Position numbers and translations under genes: made by a program
The notes under the pieces: model-generated
The model's input: only the letters and a program-made list of their open reading frames with translations
Database searches by the model: none
What the model was told of the DNA's origin: nothing
Shown: piece after piece, positions 1 through 14,654 of the stretch
Layout of the letters: every line of letters begins with the position of its first letter
How positions within the stretch are numbered: the first letter of the stretch is position 1
Source of the DNA: Lagopus muta
Lineage: Eukaryota > Chordata > Aves > Galliformes > Phasianidae
Assembly: GCF_023343835.1 (NCBI RefSeq)
Contig: NC_064449.1
Coordinates: forward strand, 1,116,001 to 1,180,000
Direction: 5' to 3'
Length of the DNA: 64,000 nt

Positions 1-793
1 GAAGAGCTGACGATTTATAGGCTGTTCAGTTTTGCATGCTTTTATCAAGCTAGTTAGTCGAAAGAAAATGCACACATAATTACTTAATCCCATTAAAACA
101 AAGACAAACGACAGTACAAAACTACACAGCTCAGCAGTTTGAGCAGCAAAAGATTCTGAACTAACATAATAATGAATCATGCAGCCTTATCAGTGTGCAG
201 CTCCTTCCCCATTCCTGTTATTTCAGCTAAATCAGCACCATGTTTCTTGCATATACGGTTCAGCCATATGAAGTGATACCTTTAATAACAAACAGCTACA
301 AACATGCATTTTCCAATGCATGGGTAATCCAAGGTCTCTACTTTCTTGGTAATGAGCACACATCAGTTAAACTCTACACTGAAGACAGACGAAAATACTG
401 ACAAGTCATTTGCTTCTTCTGAGGTTGAGGGAGGGGAGCACACACAGGCAGCCTTTCTTTCCCTTTCCCTTCTCCTGCTCTCCTTTCCTGATTTACCAGG
501 CCCTCCTACAGATCTTTTGTTCAGGCCAGTTTTCAGTTCAGGAACTTATTTTCAACTTCGATTCAGTGTATTACAGTAACAGATAAAGTAAACTGCACCC
601 AGTTACTGGACACAGAAAGAAAACAAACATTTTTGAGAGGAATTACACAGGTTTGCATAGGTAACCTTACTAACAGGAACTAGTGGGAATAATTAAATTA
701 AAGAGAAATACTTGTAAAAACAAAAAACTGAAAGCTGAACCCACAGAGATGCCCATTCAACTCAAGAATTACCTCCCAAATGATGCTTTTTTA

Positions 794-817
794 ATTATTA
801 TTATTATTATTATTATT
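794..817. repeat. (ATT)8 microsatellite
   Basis: Eight uninterrupted ATT units in MED13L intron 2. Confidence 0.95.
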
Positions 818-2207
818 TGTTTTCATACAGGCAATAAATAAAATCATTACAATGTTTCTCTTACATAATATAAAACAACCTGAGCCTTTTGGTTCAAAAG
901 GCACTAGAACACAGGATCAGCCAGACAGCAGCCCCACACCCCGACAGGACCTGCAAGCAAACTCCCTGCAGGGAATGGTACACATTCGGAGGGCTGAGAT
1001 GCTTTCAGAGCCCAGGCAGGAGCTGCAGAGAGGGAGGAGCCGCCAGGCTGAGTACTACAGAGCTTTCCTTTTGAAACTAAGCAGCACCAGTCTCACAGGC
1101 AAGACATTTTCTTTGCACTTTCCAAGCTTTAACTGCAGCTTCCAAGAAAAGCACTAGAGCACTTGGTACGGCCTGCTTTAGTTTCAGGAGGGGCACTGAT
1201 CAGTGTTTCCAAGCTGCCTGAGGACTGGCAGTAACTCCACAGACGTGGGACAGCAGGCAGCTGCCTACAAGTTGCGCGTTTCCCCGGATCGCTTCTCCCA
1301 GGAACCAAATCCCTGCAGTGCTCTGTGATGCACTGCTGCTTTGTGCTCCCAGCATTACCTCATCTGTTTACTAGCTCCTGAACAAATTGCTTCCCAAGGA
1401 ATGGGAAGAAAGCAGATGACTGCAAACTCCTCTGTTCTGACAGAGCTCTGCTGGGCACAAGCAGGCAAGGCAGACCCGAGGGCTGGTAGCTCAACACAGA
1501 GCGAGGATGCAGAGATGCTTCAACAAGGTATTGCTCTGTGTTTGGAGCATCTCATGATACGTATCTTTGCATTTCACTTACTGAAATCTTTTTTAACATT
1601 GTATAATTACAAAACTCACTCCTCAAATATACACTTTCTGCATACACATTACTGTGATCTCTATAAAGAAATACAGCTCCCCCACATGAAGCCAATGGCG
1701 TCATGCAATGCAATACAAAGGTCAAGCACAAGAAAATCCAGATCACCAAGAGAACCAACACCTGAGGAGTTCTGCACAGCTCTCCAGCTTGTTCCAACAG
1801 TACTGCTACCTCTGGGCTGGCAATACACAAAGTTCAGCATCCTGAAAGCAGGCAACTATCCCTGGGAGAATTAATCTAATGCCACTCCTCTTCAGTGCAC
1901 CTGAAGGACATAGTTTAGAAATGAAATCGTAATTACTGGTTAAAAAAACCAGATGAAAAAAAAAAGAGATGGAAGTTAGACCAGAACACAGAAGATGCAA
2001 GTACAAACACCTGACAGCCTTCAATGGATGTCACACTTGAGCAAAGCCAACAGTACAATCCTTTTCATGTCAATAAGGAGCCACTGGCCCCATCTATACA
2101 AAATGTAACAAAAAAAAAAAAAAACAACACATCCAGCAAGTCATGAAAACATGATATTTCAGTAAACACTTTAGCAAGGGGTCCAAGCAAACATACATAA
2201 CTTCTGT

Positions 2208-3165
2208 CACAGAATCACAGAATGGCCAGGGTTGGAAGGGACCTCAAGGATCATGAATCTCCAACCCCCCTGCCACATGCAGGGCCACCAACCTCCACGT
2301 TTAATGCTAAACCAGGCTGCCCAGGGCCCCATCCAGTCTGGCCTTGAACACCTCCAAAGACAGGGCATCCACCACCTCTCTGGGTAAAGAATTTCCCCCT
2401 GATGTCCGACCTCAATCTCCCCTCCCTTAACTTAAAATCATTTCCCCTTGTCCTGCAGATATCAACCCTTTCAAAGAGTTGACTCCCCTCCTGTTTGTAC
2501 GCTCCCTTTAGGTACTGAAGGTTGCAATGAGGTCACCCTGCAGCCTTCTTTTCTCCAGGCTAAACAAGCCCAGCTCCCTCAGCCTGTCCTCATAGGCAAG
2601 GTGCTCCAGTCCCCTGATCATCCTAGTGGCCCTCCTCTGGACCCTCTCCAACAGCTCCCTGTCTTTCTTGTACTGCGGGCTCCCACACTTGGACAGTATT
2701 CCAGATGGGGCCTCACAAGAGCAGAGTAGAGGGGGACACTCACCCCCCTGTCCCTGCTGCCCACCCCTCTTTTGCTGGACCCCAGGATACCATTTGCCCT
2801 CCGAGCCGCAAGAGCACACTGTTGGCTCATATTAAGTTTTTCATCTATCAGGACCCCCAGGTCCTTCTCTGCAGGGCTGCTCTCAAGGACTGCTCCTTCC
2901 AACCTGTACGGATGCCTGCGATTCCTCCGGCCCAAGTGCAAAACTTTGGACTTTGCCGTGTTGAACCTCACCAGGTTCACCCTGCCCACCTTTCCAGCCT
3001 CTTGAGGTCCCTCTGCATGGCATCCCTTCCTTCAACTGTGTTGACCGCACTGCTCAGCGTCATCAGCAAACTTGCTGAGGGTGCACTCGATTCCTACATC
3101 GATGTCATTGATAAAGATGTTGAAGAGCACCAGTCCCGAGACAGAGCCCTGGGATATTCCTTTTG
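2208..3165 (-). mobile_element. CR1 LINE, 5'-truncated, with reverse-transcriptase remnant
   Basis: The left end has the inverted CR1 tail, CACAGAATCACAGAATGG. Reading leftward on the minus strand there are reverse-transcriptase C-terminal remnants split among frames: [13 protein letters not shown] with SKFADDA (about 3150-3060), then [26 protein letters not shown] and [11 protein letters not shown], then [19 protein letters not shown]. Frameshifts and stops make it inactive. It is a bird CR1 copy within MED13L intron 2, inserted in the same orientation as the gene. Confidence 0.95.
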
Positions 3166-6100
3166 ATAAGCAGCCTTTTAAAGCAGCACAACTCTCAGGT
3201 CTATTCATTAATAACATTAAGCTTTTCATTAATTACCCCAATGCAGCAAAGGCCAACATGGTATTCACTGCTTACCTGCAGCACAGATCTCCAATCAAAT
3301 ACAAAAGCTGTACTTGCTTTACAATCACACCACTTATTTGCACAACATTATCCAAAATAACATCATTTTCATACAGGACAGAAAAAAACAATGGGAAAAA
3401 ATACGCACTGGCTCCCCATTTTGCCTTATGAAGGAGATGCTGGTAAACATTGTTGATGTATGATACAAAACACTGCACAGAATAAATTTCATTGAACTTC
3501 CATTCTGCAGTGGGCCAACCAACTCCCAGAACCATAAACACATAAGACTATGTGCTCTCCTGTTTCCCCCACAGACACAGTAATAATCTTCATACTTCCC
3601 ATTTCTTCAGAAAGCATTATGGAATATATATGAATTTCTTTAAGAATTTCAAGCGAAAAATAGAAGCCAAGATACAATGATATTCTCATGATCTAGGATT
3701 TGAAGCCTCCCTCGACACTATGAACTCAATTATGTTCCAGAGAAAACAGACCAACTCAAACACCGTCAGAGAAAGTTGAATTGTTTTTAAAGAAAGTTCC
3801 AGGAAAAAGGCACTCACCTCCCCAAAAAAGAACATTTCTGTGCAGCTGCATTGCCATTGTATAACTGTCTGCATGTCAGCAATACATGTAAACGACACAG
3901 AAGCGTTCCTTCGGTCCCATCTTTGTTCCGCTGCTTGTCACAAGATACCATCCAACCAAAGAAAAGCTTTCCCCCCTTTCTCCTTTGCTGCTGTGCTCCC
4001 TGCACTCACCAAGCCAGCCCTGCTGCACGCAGGGTGCATTCCCAAGGATGCACTGGGCCACAAGCACAGCTCTTGGAAGCCCAGGAGAGGAGGATCCCAT
4101 TCCCAGCTCACAGAACTGCTGTTATCTTGCACATCGACTCACGCTGCGGCCAAGCACTGTCAAGCTCAGGCTACATGAAACATATTCCCAAATTTCTTTT
4201 CCATGTGAAAACACACCTGCAAGAATCAGCAAAGGCTCAGCTGTATCTTTGTTCTCAGACTCACAAGGCAATAGCTCTGTTCAGAGTGCACCACCCAAAT
4301 TCCCACAGCTGTGATTGCAGCTACCACGACTGCACGCAGTAACCCAGGTATACTTCTAATAACCCACTGCCCCAGTCACAAAAGCCTCTGTACTGGCCCA
4401 GAACACCTTTTTAATTCTCTATGAGATGACATCAGCCTTATTCCACCAACGCACTGCCCCAGCACTCCTGTTAGGACACTTACCAACCACTTTTTATTTC
4501 TTCCCAACACTCTACACCTTTGAGCAGTATTTTCAAGTATAGAAATGTACTTGCATTTCTATTTCCACAGATAAGACACAGCACAGTCACATTAAGGATG
4601 ACTGCAGCCATGGAACTAGGCATTTCCCCGCAGCTCCTCAGAGCCGTTCTGTTCTGTTTGTTCCCTCTGTAGAATTTGTGGAAGCTTTGCCTGTTCAAAG
4701 CTTTGGTCCTAACTACTAAAATTCCTTAAAAACAGCATTTTAGGACCATTAGACTTGTTTCTACTCCATCAACTATGGACTTTTAACACTTCATTTCTCC
4801 TCCTTTTTTATTTTTCAGATAGTTTGTGACTAACACTCAAACGTACAAGGTCCCAGGCAGGCCTTCAGCAGAACACTTCTCACTGTGGAACTGAAGTCTA
4901 CTCTTTAAAGTAAAGAGTTTTCATTTGCCACACACGGGAGGGACTTTTCTGCACTACCAGAAAGGTGAGGTGCTAACTTAGCCTGGTTATTAGTTACTAC
5001 TTACCAACTTAATGTACAAATTCGTACTATTTCTATTTGATCCTTTTGTCCCAATAACTATCCCACAAGCAAAGAGTGCCCTAAGGCTTAGTAAAAACCC
5101 AGGAAAAGACGGGCACACAGCACACAAAGAGAAAGCACAGCTAAGGACTGTGAAAGTCTTCTTGAAAGAACGGTTCCTACAAGACCACAGCTTTTTCATC
5201 CACTGCTTACTACTCCCAACGGTGGCAGTGGGCCATAAGAGAATACCTGAGTTCCAAAGCACAGGATAAGCACTAGAGCTCTCAGTATGTCAGCACTGTG
5301 GGTGGTAGAGGACAGGCAGGAGCACACTAAGCTGGCTGATGGCTGTGATGCTCCAAACCTCATCGTGAGCTGCAACAAAACAGATCCAGTGCCTGCCCTC
5401 ATCAGCCAGTACCTGAGCAGAGTACAAAGGCAAGTGCAATCCACAACAGTAAGGTACACAACAGTCACTCTTCTGAGAGCAGAGAAACTGAGCACAGGTA
5501 CCTTCATTCTGAGTTATCCTTGCAGTGCTTAGCTAAAAGTGGGAGGAAGGAGAAAGAGGGCAACAGTAAGAACACACAGCTTAGACCAACATGAATGTAA
5601 GAACACTTCAGCAGCATGCCTTTCCTCTTTTGTACACTTTTCCTTCAAATTATTTAAAGGTTAAGTGCTGAAAAACAATTTAATATTGTTTCACTGAAGT
5701 TCACCTTCTAATTGCCACTACATGAATGAGCACACCACAGTTCTCTGGTTTGTTTTTGTTGTTCAACAGGAAGCAAATACTCAGCTAGCAACACAACTCC
5801 ACCCACTTCTCATCCTATTGAAACCCACAACTCTCATGGGCAAGGAACAAAGAATTCAGCCTCATTCTTCAACTATTCCACATACTGAACTCAACTGCTT
5901 TGCATTTGCTCCTCTCTCTATTTTTAAGTAAGCGTATTTTTGCTTTGTATATTTATGGCTTGCTGTTTCAGAAGTGATGTATACTATACAGACATACCAT
6001 GCCCTGTAGTTTCAATAAACCTCAGGAAACAGACCTCATGTTCCAAAGCTTCCCCCCAGTGCACCACACTGCTTCTCACGTTTCATGGCTGATTGCTGAC

Positions 6101-6490
6101 ACACTGAACCGTGCAACAAATCTTGCCTTAAAGTTGTTATATGTACACGTTCAGGTATCCAATGCACTTTAATACAGATTACCATCAAATCCACAGGTAA
6201 GTGAGTGCACATGTATAATTAAGTTCACTTAAAATGAAACAAGTCTCGCCAGTTTGAGAAGAATTTTGCATCTAGATTTATAACCTTTAATAGGAACGTT
6301 AAAGTAAGTAACTTATGTAATGGAAACCATACTTCCCTCAAGAGAAAGTATGGGTTAACTTCACAAGAGTCGCGTTCCTATGTTTCTATCTGCAATGCAG
6401 TAGCATGCATAAATCACTAAAAGTTCATTAATTATTCCATACATTGCATTACCATAATGGAATTGGATGAGTACACGTTTTTGGGCTGGT

Positions 6491-6548
6491 GGGTTTTGGT
6501 TTTTTGTTGTTGTTGTTTTGGTTTTTGTTTTTTTTTTTTTTCCTCTTT
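6491..6548. repeat. T/G low-complexity tract
   Basis: GGTTTTGG, (TTG)n and a run of T within intron 2. Confidence 0.85.
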
Positions 6549-6763
6549 TTAAAGGCAGCAATTCATCTATTTTTAAAGGTGATTTTTTTCCAGTAAAGTT
6601 TACCCAGTGTTCTCAGGATTACTCAGTACAAGAAAATACAAACGTCAGTAATGAGCTCTGTTAACGTAGATTTCTCTCCAAGAACTTAACTTAGATTTAC
6701 TTCATACAGTTAAGTGACTTCATTCCACTGGAGGGAACAAAAAGAAAAAAGATTCCCTGAAGC

Positions 6764-6781
6764 AAAAAAAAAAAAAAAAAA
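6764..6781. repeat. Poly(A) run, 18 bases
   Basis: An uninterrupted A run in intron 2, with no sign of a retrocopy body upstream. Confidence 0.9.
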
Positions 6782-9700
6782 GATGATATTGCCCAGTACA
6801 TTGCTGAAAAATAAATTCTACTGATTGCATTTTTCCATTTTCCCCCCTCAGGCAACACTTTTAAAAATACAATCTTTTAATGGTTGTTTAATTTTCATAT
6901 AACTAGAATATAAATCCTTTACATACTGCTTTGCTGCAGCTGCAGTATAATGTCTCATTTTTCGTGGAAAAAAACTAATTACGTGGTTCACTGAGTTGCC
7001 TGTGGTAACACATCAATTTTATTTACATTCAGAAGTTGGACTTCAGTTCGGTCCCAACACTCTTGTTAATTCCAAGCACATTTTACACAACAGCTCTCCC
7101 CAGTTCCATAGTAATTCCTCACGCCAGCTTTTATGGAAGGGTTTCTGAGCTATTGCGATCCTGCATCAGATTGCCAGCACTTACCGTGCACTAACAAATT
7201 TGCAGCACCAACTCCGTTCCGACCTTAGAAGTGTGCTATTCCCCATGAACCCCAGCCTTAGTGAGACAGCTCTGCACCCGAATCACAGCCAGCCAGTGCA
7301 GAACGCAGCCAGTCGTGTTCCACAGGAAATGCTAAATCACTGTTCCACAAAACACACACAGCAGTTTCTGGCTGCGTAACAGCAAGTGAAACTTGAAGAT
7401 TAGTTTCTCAGTTGCAACCATGTCAGTTGGAGGTTATATTTTGGAAGCCAGAGCACTAAGGAAAGAAAATTGTGGTACCATAGAGAACTCATTGGTTTTT
7501 CCTTCCATCATCAGCACCCGTTCTTTAAGCTACTTGTTGTGGTATTTCTTGCAATTAACAGTAAAACCTTCAAATTCCCAAATACGGAAAGATTTAAGAA
7601 GTTAATTCTTGGGACAGCAGGAGTGGAGGAAGCGTTAGGCTAACTTACTCAGGGCCCCAAGGTAATCTCATTATTCTCAATACATTTAAGACTTATTTAA
7701 GATATTGCAGAGTGTAAAAAGGAAAAATGAGGACTGCTCATGTGATATGCCATGGATTAGAACTGATAATGAATTCATGGCGGCCATATGCATTCATTTG
7801 GTACTATACTACACTGCAATTCACTGCTAGTTTTGAGAGAAGAAATGCTGCAGAAGGATGAAGCATGATCTGACAGCAAGGTGGAAGAGTTGGATCTGAC
7901 TCCTTCACAGAACTCATATGACGTCTGTGGTCACAAACCAAATTGAAAGCAGAGAGAGGGAAGGAGTTGGGGTGCTGGAAAGAATAGCTATTTAAAAAAT
8001 ATAACAGAATAAAATGAAGACATTTTGCTCCGACACAATAAGGCTCTCATCAATTTCTTGTATATAAAAGGAGTTGGCACTTTCCCATGAAGCAATTCCT
8101 TAATCCCAAACGATGGCATAATAACCTCACTTCAAATGCCTCCTTAAAAGAACAAGTTTATTTTGTCTAAGCTAAACTTCAACTGGCGATCACCAGACAC
8201 CAATTAACAGTGTCAAATACAGGGGTCACAGAACAATTCTGCAAGCAGAGAAAGTATGAATTCGCTTCTAAATCCCATCTTCTTCTCCAAAACATTTTTT
8301 AACTTTGTTTTCACGCCTCTGCAAATAGTCTATGCTAGGCAATTAAGGGAATGCAAATGGTTTATCGCATTGAAAATCATCAGCCCAGAAACAGACTTCT
8401 CAGTAGCTTAATATTCCAACAAAGTCCTCTGTCATATGAACCTACTTGTTAATTCCACTCTCAACTCAAGAACTGGCAATTAACCATTTTCAGATTTAAT
8501 TTCAAATTATTAATAAGTGGTACTCAGCTGCTTGATATTCATAACTGCTTTTCAAATCAAAAGCCTTCAAAAATATTTCCAAGGCAGCTCCAGTGAGATC
8601 CCTTTTATTCTCTCTTAGTAAACTGCCTTTCCACTTCTTAGCTGTTCTCAATCCAAATAATACTCTGTGTGACAATGGTTATGAGGTTTCTGTTTTCTAG
8701 CGTACAGAAAACAAGGCACTGTAATGTGTATTTCATGCACGTATGTTGTTCAGCTAAGCCCACCAAAGCAGGAAACAAGGAGATAACCCCTCAATACCTT
8801 CAGGAAAGTATCAAAGCCAGCCATAATGCAATTCCAGCAGCCAACACTCCCTTCTTTCCCACTTTCAGTTATTATAAGCTAATAAACAGTGGAAGATTGA
8901 AGAGCACTTTCATTAAAAGCAGTATTATTAATTTGTATACCCATTTCACAGGAAGTAGAGCTTACTCTTGGTTTTATCCATTACTTCATATGTTCAGACA
9001 GACAGGAACATCTTATTCAATAATTAACATTTATCACTACACAGCAGCAAAGAACGTATTTCGTACCTCCCTGAAGAGTCCTCCCAGTTCCTTACAACTG
9101 CAGTAAATCACAGCACTTTGAAAGAATTCTTAAGCGTATGATGGAAACACAGTAAAGGAGACGTGTTACTGCTTCTATGTCCTCTTCTACTTTTGCAGAA
9201 GCAAAAATACAAAATTAAAGTTCTCCCATTTTTCTAAATCCTAGTAAGTACTGGAAAACATCATCTACTCAAATCCTCTAAATTAGGTAAATCTTTGATC
9301 TGTACATGCTTGCTGATAAAATCAACTTCAAAACCTGGGAATGAGTGCATCACAAACTGTCCCCCTACAGCTGGTGGTTTTGGGCTCATCATTGATCAGC
9401 ACAGTTACAGCTGGCTGCCCAACAGAGCAAGGATTCCTAACAGGACAAAGATGTCTGAGTAAGGTGTAAATGAGAGCAAGCAAAGAGTGCACTACAACTT
9501 TGCGAGAACTTCAAAAAATTACTATCGCAGAAATACTACTATGACAGCAAAATGCTGATGCTATGTATATTTCCTTTGAATGGACTTGATAAGATTGAGT
9601 GCCTGTTTTGAAGGCGAGTACAGCAGCACTGACAGCTCAGCCCCCTGCTGTGCCTGCAGGAACTGCCCAAAGGCTCCTCCCAGTGCCCCCAGTTCCTCCC

Positions 9701-10490
9701 ATTGCTCTGTCTGTATAATGCTATATAATAGGATGGAAAGTGCCACAACAATAGCAGGGTGCCAAATTCCTCCATTACAGCAAATGAGAACGAGCCCAAA
9801 TACAGCAGCCTCAGATGCAGAAATGAAGGAAAAGCACTGCGTACCTTTGGAAGGCCTCAGGTACACAGGGATCTCCAACAAGACACCACTGCCTCTTCTG
9901 CCAACCCTTAAATGAGGAGTGGGAAGGGCTGCATCCTGACTCCAAGCCTTCCATCACTCAGGTACACTGCATGCGGCTGAGCTCCCCTGGTTGGCCCTGC
10001 CCTCCCACCAGGTGCTCAATCACTGCTTCAGCCCTGACTTACTGTCTATCACAGAGTGATGGCAATTCCAAACACATGCAGGAATCAATATTGTAGGCAA
10101 CCAAGCTATTAATTGGAAAGTTCTTTAAAGGAAACTGCGCCCTACCAAACGCCTAACAGGCTTCGCTATTCGTTTTCATGATGCTGCCTAACATTCCAAC
10201 AGAATTCCAGAGTCCATCCCCAGGGGTCATGTTTACAGCCACCAGAACTGTACTCTCAGTAGTGAAGCACATCCTAATCTCTGCCTGATCCCTCACAGCT
10301 CAAGCATTCTGTGTCACAGATGGAACAGACAAAGCTGAGCGTATCCGTAAACTCAAAGTGCACATGACAAATGTATTGACTAAACTGTCAAACAGAGAGT
10401 TCAAAATGTCACACAAGTACTCTTAGCAAAAAGAAAGCAAGCGACTAACAAAGAAATACTTATCACCTGCTTACAACGCAAGTGTAACAT

Positions 10491-10493
<3 letters not shown>

Positions 10494-10521
<28 letters not shown>
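10494..10521. repeat. (AT)14 microsatellite
   Basis: Fourteen perfect AT units in MED13L intron 2. Perfect AT runs of this length are often length-variable. Confidence 0.97.
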
Positions 10522-10524
<3 letters not shown>

Positions 10525-12914
10525 AACAGAAGTCAAGTATTAATTCTGTGTAGTGCTCCAGAAGGTATTTGGTCATGCAAGTGAGAGCAGAGAGACTTGC
10601 CAATCTACATCTTTGCTGCCAAAAAAGAAAAAAACCCTGCAAAAAGACATGACCTCTTCTCCATTTATTTCTTCCATAGAATTTACAAAAAATATTCATG
10701 TGAAAAGGAACAGCAGCTCCAACACCTGCCAAGCCTCTGCAGGCAGTAATATCATGAACGGCATTTTGTCCTTGGGAAAGTAACACTTCCAGTTTGAGCA
10801 CCTCCAGCTTCTTCAGACTTGTGAGATCACCCTGCTTTTCCCCCACCAGACCCTGTACCCACCGGCTTCCTTCACATGGGACAAAATAAAGACTTCTCAC
10901 TTTTTTTCTTCCAGTATTAAACCTAATAAACAACACAGAACACAACAGCTGAGGCTGGCAGGAATAAGCAGCTCAGCACTAACTGCAAGGCACACCCACA
11001 AAAAATGCCAGGTTCTGAGCTGCGTGCCCAATCCAGCTGCTTCACTCCATCCATAGCTGTTCTACTAATCATTACTTTTAGTTAATTTCCCAGGACAGTA
11101 CTTAATTACTTACACAGTTTTGGAAAGCTGCTGCATAAACAATTGCTCGCAGTAGGTCCTGTTCATAACTTCTAAGGTTGTCCTCCCTATGACTACCTCA
11201 AATTCTCTTTTTATTAAAAGCAGGCTGTCACCAAAATTATCTATCTTGACTGCTACAAAGATAAGGCAACCCACATGGCCCTGATGCAAAACTAAATCGT
11301 GTCTCTGAAAAAAAAATCTTGGTCTAGACAACTCACTTGTTTAACTTAAGCACTAAATGCAATATGATTTTATACTTAAGCGTGTGAGTGCCTTTTCCAG
11401 GTAACCAATTCTGATTTAGACCTGAATGAATAAACACAGAATTCAAATTGCTGCTGCATTTTTATTCATCTAACCAAAAATTCACTTGCAAAACACAATC
11501 CCTAGGCAAAAAAGAACAAATGCAGAACTGCGAACAACTTCATACTCAGCAAGAATTCATGATCTTATTTACAGCCAGTGTATCCTGGAGATCATACATA
11601 ATAAAGGCAGGATTTGTAAAGCAGAGATGTTTCGGGTAGAGTATGTTCTTCCAATTGCATTTGCAGTTCCACATTTCTGGCTCCTACACATTTGAGGACG
11701 ATCCCAAAACAAAGCTCTGCTTGCTGAACTAACAAGTTACTGACCACAGTGATAACCCAACCCCTAGGAATGGGACTCAAAGCTACTGCTGGTTACTTTA
11801 TCTCAAGGCTATAGTAAAAAACATGGTTTGTTATCACAGCTTAACTGACAGACAAGTAAATCAGTGTGCCTCAGCAACTTATTTTCTGCTTGCATGCCCA
11901 CATGCAAAAGTCCATTTTATTTTCAAGAGCTGAGGAAACTAAACTATATTTTCAAACTAAGTGATTTGAGCTTTCAAATACTTCAGTACCGCTGTCTACT
12001 GAACAGAAGCCAAAATAACCTTGTTTCCTATGCCTTGCTGACACAGGAAACATTAAACAGTGTCCTTTGTCATATTTCAGGGAATCAATGTACATAAATG
12101 TCTCATTCTGGCAGGATCTGATGTTCAATAATTTGTCAATACAGATGTCTGAACAATAAAGAGCCACTGAAGCAAGACAGCCCTATCAGTAGCACTATTG
12201 ATAACATTTCTTACAATTTACATCACTTTGAACTATTACCTGGTAAGTGGGTACAAGAGTTTCAATAAATAAAAAGTAAAGCAATTACTTGACTTACACA
12301 CATTATTAAGAATTTTTGTCAAAGCCTGCAGTGGAAGGGAGCAGAAAGAAAATTACTTCCCAGATTCTTTGGGGTCACGACAGTTAGTGGGAGAATATTT
12401 CTTCTTTCTTTCAATTATAATGTATTTTCCATTCCCCCAAGTGAGTTATGATTAACGTTCCTTTCTCCATCTCTAAAGTTAACTTTGCACCTTTTCACAT
12501 CCCACTACATTTTATCTGAGACATTACTTCACTTTAATCTGTGAGAACATTACAAATTAATACCAATGACAGTGCTATTGTGCAAGGGCAGACATACCCT
12601 TCTGTACAGCTAGCTGCAGTGTTCAAGAAATACCCCGAGCTCTCTCATCTACGTGATGCTACTGCTGTTAACACTTCCTGAACAGGGCTCCTGCAGCCAA
12701 TTTGCAGATTTAACTCCACTTAGAAGCTATTGCACTGAGGGCTCCAACCTGGATGCTTCATATATTTTGGACAGGTCAAAGCACATCGAAGTGGCACTAC
12801 TCACTACTTGCTCTACTCCATCTCCTCCTGCTCCAGCAGGTTCAACTCTTCATCCATCTCAGTGTTTCACCACAGTTATCATTGGATGCAGCATTACACT
12901 GTTGTAACCAAAAT

Positions 12915-12966
12915 GTTATATATATAACATATATAATATATATTACATATATAACATATATAATAT
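12915..12966. repeat. AT-rich palindromic minisatellite-like repeat
   Basis: Starts with the perfect palindrome GTTATATATATAAC (12915-12928). The unit ATAACATATATAATAT occurs at 12924-12939 and again at 12951-12966, a spacing of 27 bases. Able to form hairpins. Confidence 0.85.
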
Positions 12967-14372
12967 AAACAAGCTGTCATTTTACAACAGAAATGGAAGC
13001 CACTGCCAAACTGCCCTTTAATAAGGTATTTAGGTCCCATACAGTGCATTTGAAATATTAAGTAAATTATATTTCACAAAAAGAAAAAACATATATTATT
13101 AAAGCTTTGCTGGGTGCACAGAAATATTATCTATGCATTCATTCAGAACAGGAGCCTCATAAAAAATTCACATCAGTGAAATGGCTTAGTGCAGCACTTC
13201 AGAGCCACTTCTTTAATTATACATGATCACATGGCTACCTGCATGAAACACTCCTACAGACACACAGAGAGCATTTCATACCTGATTTCACAGGCTGCAC
13301 TGTCGATCAAACAGCCTGGTATTCATGAAAACATGAAGTCTGTAACTGTCCAAAGACAGGTGGTTACAAAAGAATATGAACATACTACCTAACCCAGAAC
13401 CAGAGCAGCACGGGGCAGAGGTGGGCAGATAACAGTCAGCTGAAGAACACTTGACAAATACCATACGGTATACATTTGAACTGGCACACAAGTTGTATTA
13501 GCAGGCATCCAGACAGTATTATAGGCTACAACAATGAAAGTTTATTGCATAACTCAAGTACTGACCCTTGAACTTACTGTTTTACCATTGTTATTACGCC
13601 AGGGTCGCTCAACTTTCCTCATTTCCATCTCAGACAAGAATAAGAGAAAGTGTTTATGGAGTCCAGTAAAATACATTTTCAAAGTTAAGAGTTTTCAGGC
13701 AACCTACGTTTGCTCACAGCAACAATACATTAATGAAAAGACAGAGGTGGATGGATCGAGTGGGTAGAGTCAAAACCACAATGCATTACATCAGGTGAAG
13801 TTAATATTGTACAATCATTTTATGGCTAGACATTCTGGAGTCAATAAGGACAATCAAGAATAAAACTTACAGTCACATAAACTTATCATTGTCACTTACT
13901 CTACCTTCCTCTTCCTTTTACTTACTACACACAATTATTGCAGCTTCCATTTACGCTCAACTCTTGTTGCATGATCTTTATCACGTTTGGGCCTTGTAGA
14001 ACCCCTACCTGTGGTGTCATGGAGTCTGCCTAACACTGCAGGAGAGGTGTTTCACTCTACTGACTATTACCTTATATCAAATTTTTTTTGCTGCTGTTAA
14101 ATTCCCATTCAAATAACACTCAATTTTAAGCATACCTGAGATTTCAAGAAAAGTCATATAACGATGTTAGGTACTGTTCTATTATTCCCCTAAGTTCAAG
14201 TGCTATTTTGCACTTCATCTGCAGATCAGTTGCACTGGAAAAGTCAAACGTACCTGCTGTGTTTTTTTTCTCTTTACTTCTCAAAGCACAAGTTGTGACA
14301 GAATGGTAGCAAGTTAAAGCCTTTAACAACAGCGCTCCTTTCTCAGCACTAGACATATAAGCAAAAAAATCA

Positions 14373-14654
<282 letters not shown>

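Noticed and set aside
1341..1874. 177-codon plus-strand frame in intron 2
   Set aside because: No recognisable domain or conserved-looking motif. It is antisense within an intron, and a frame of this length is expected by chance in a window this large.
2618..2989. 123-codon minus-strand frame as a host gene
   Set aside because: CR1 reverse-transcriptase fragment with frameshifts on both sides.
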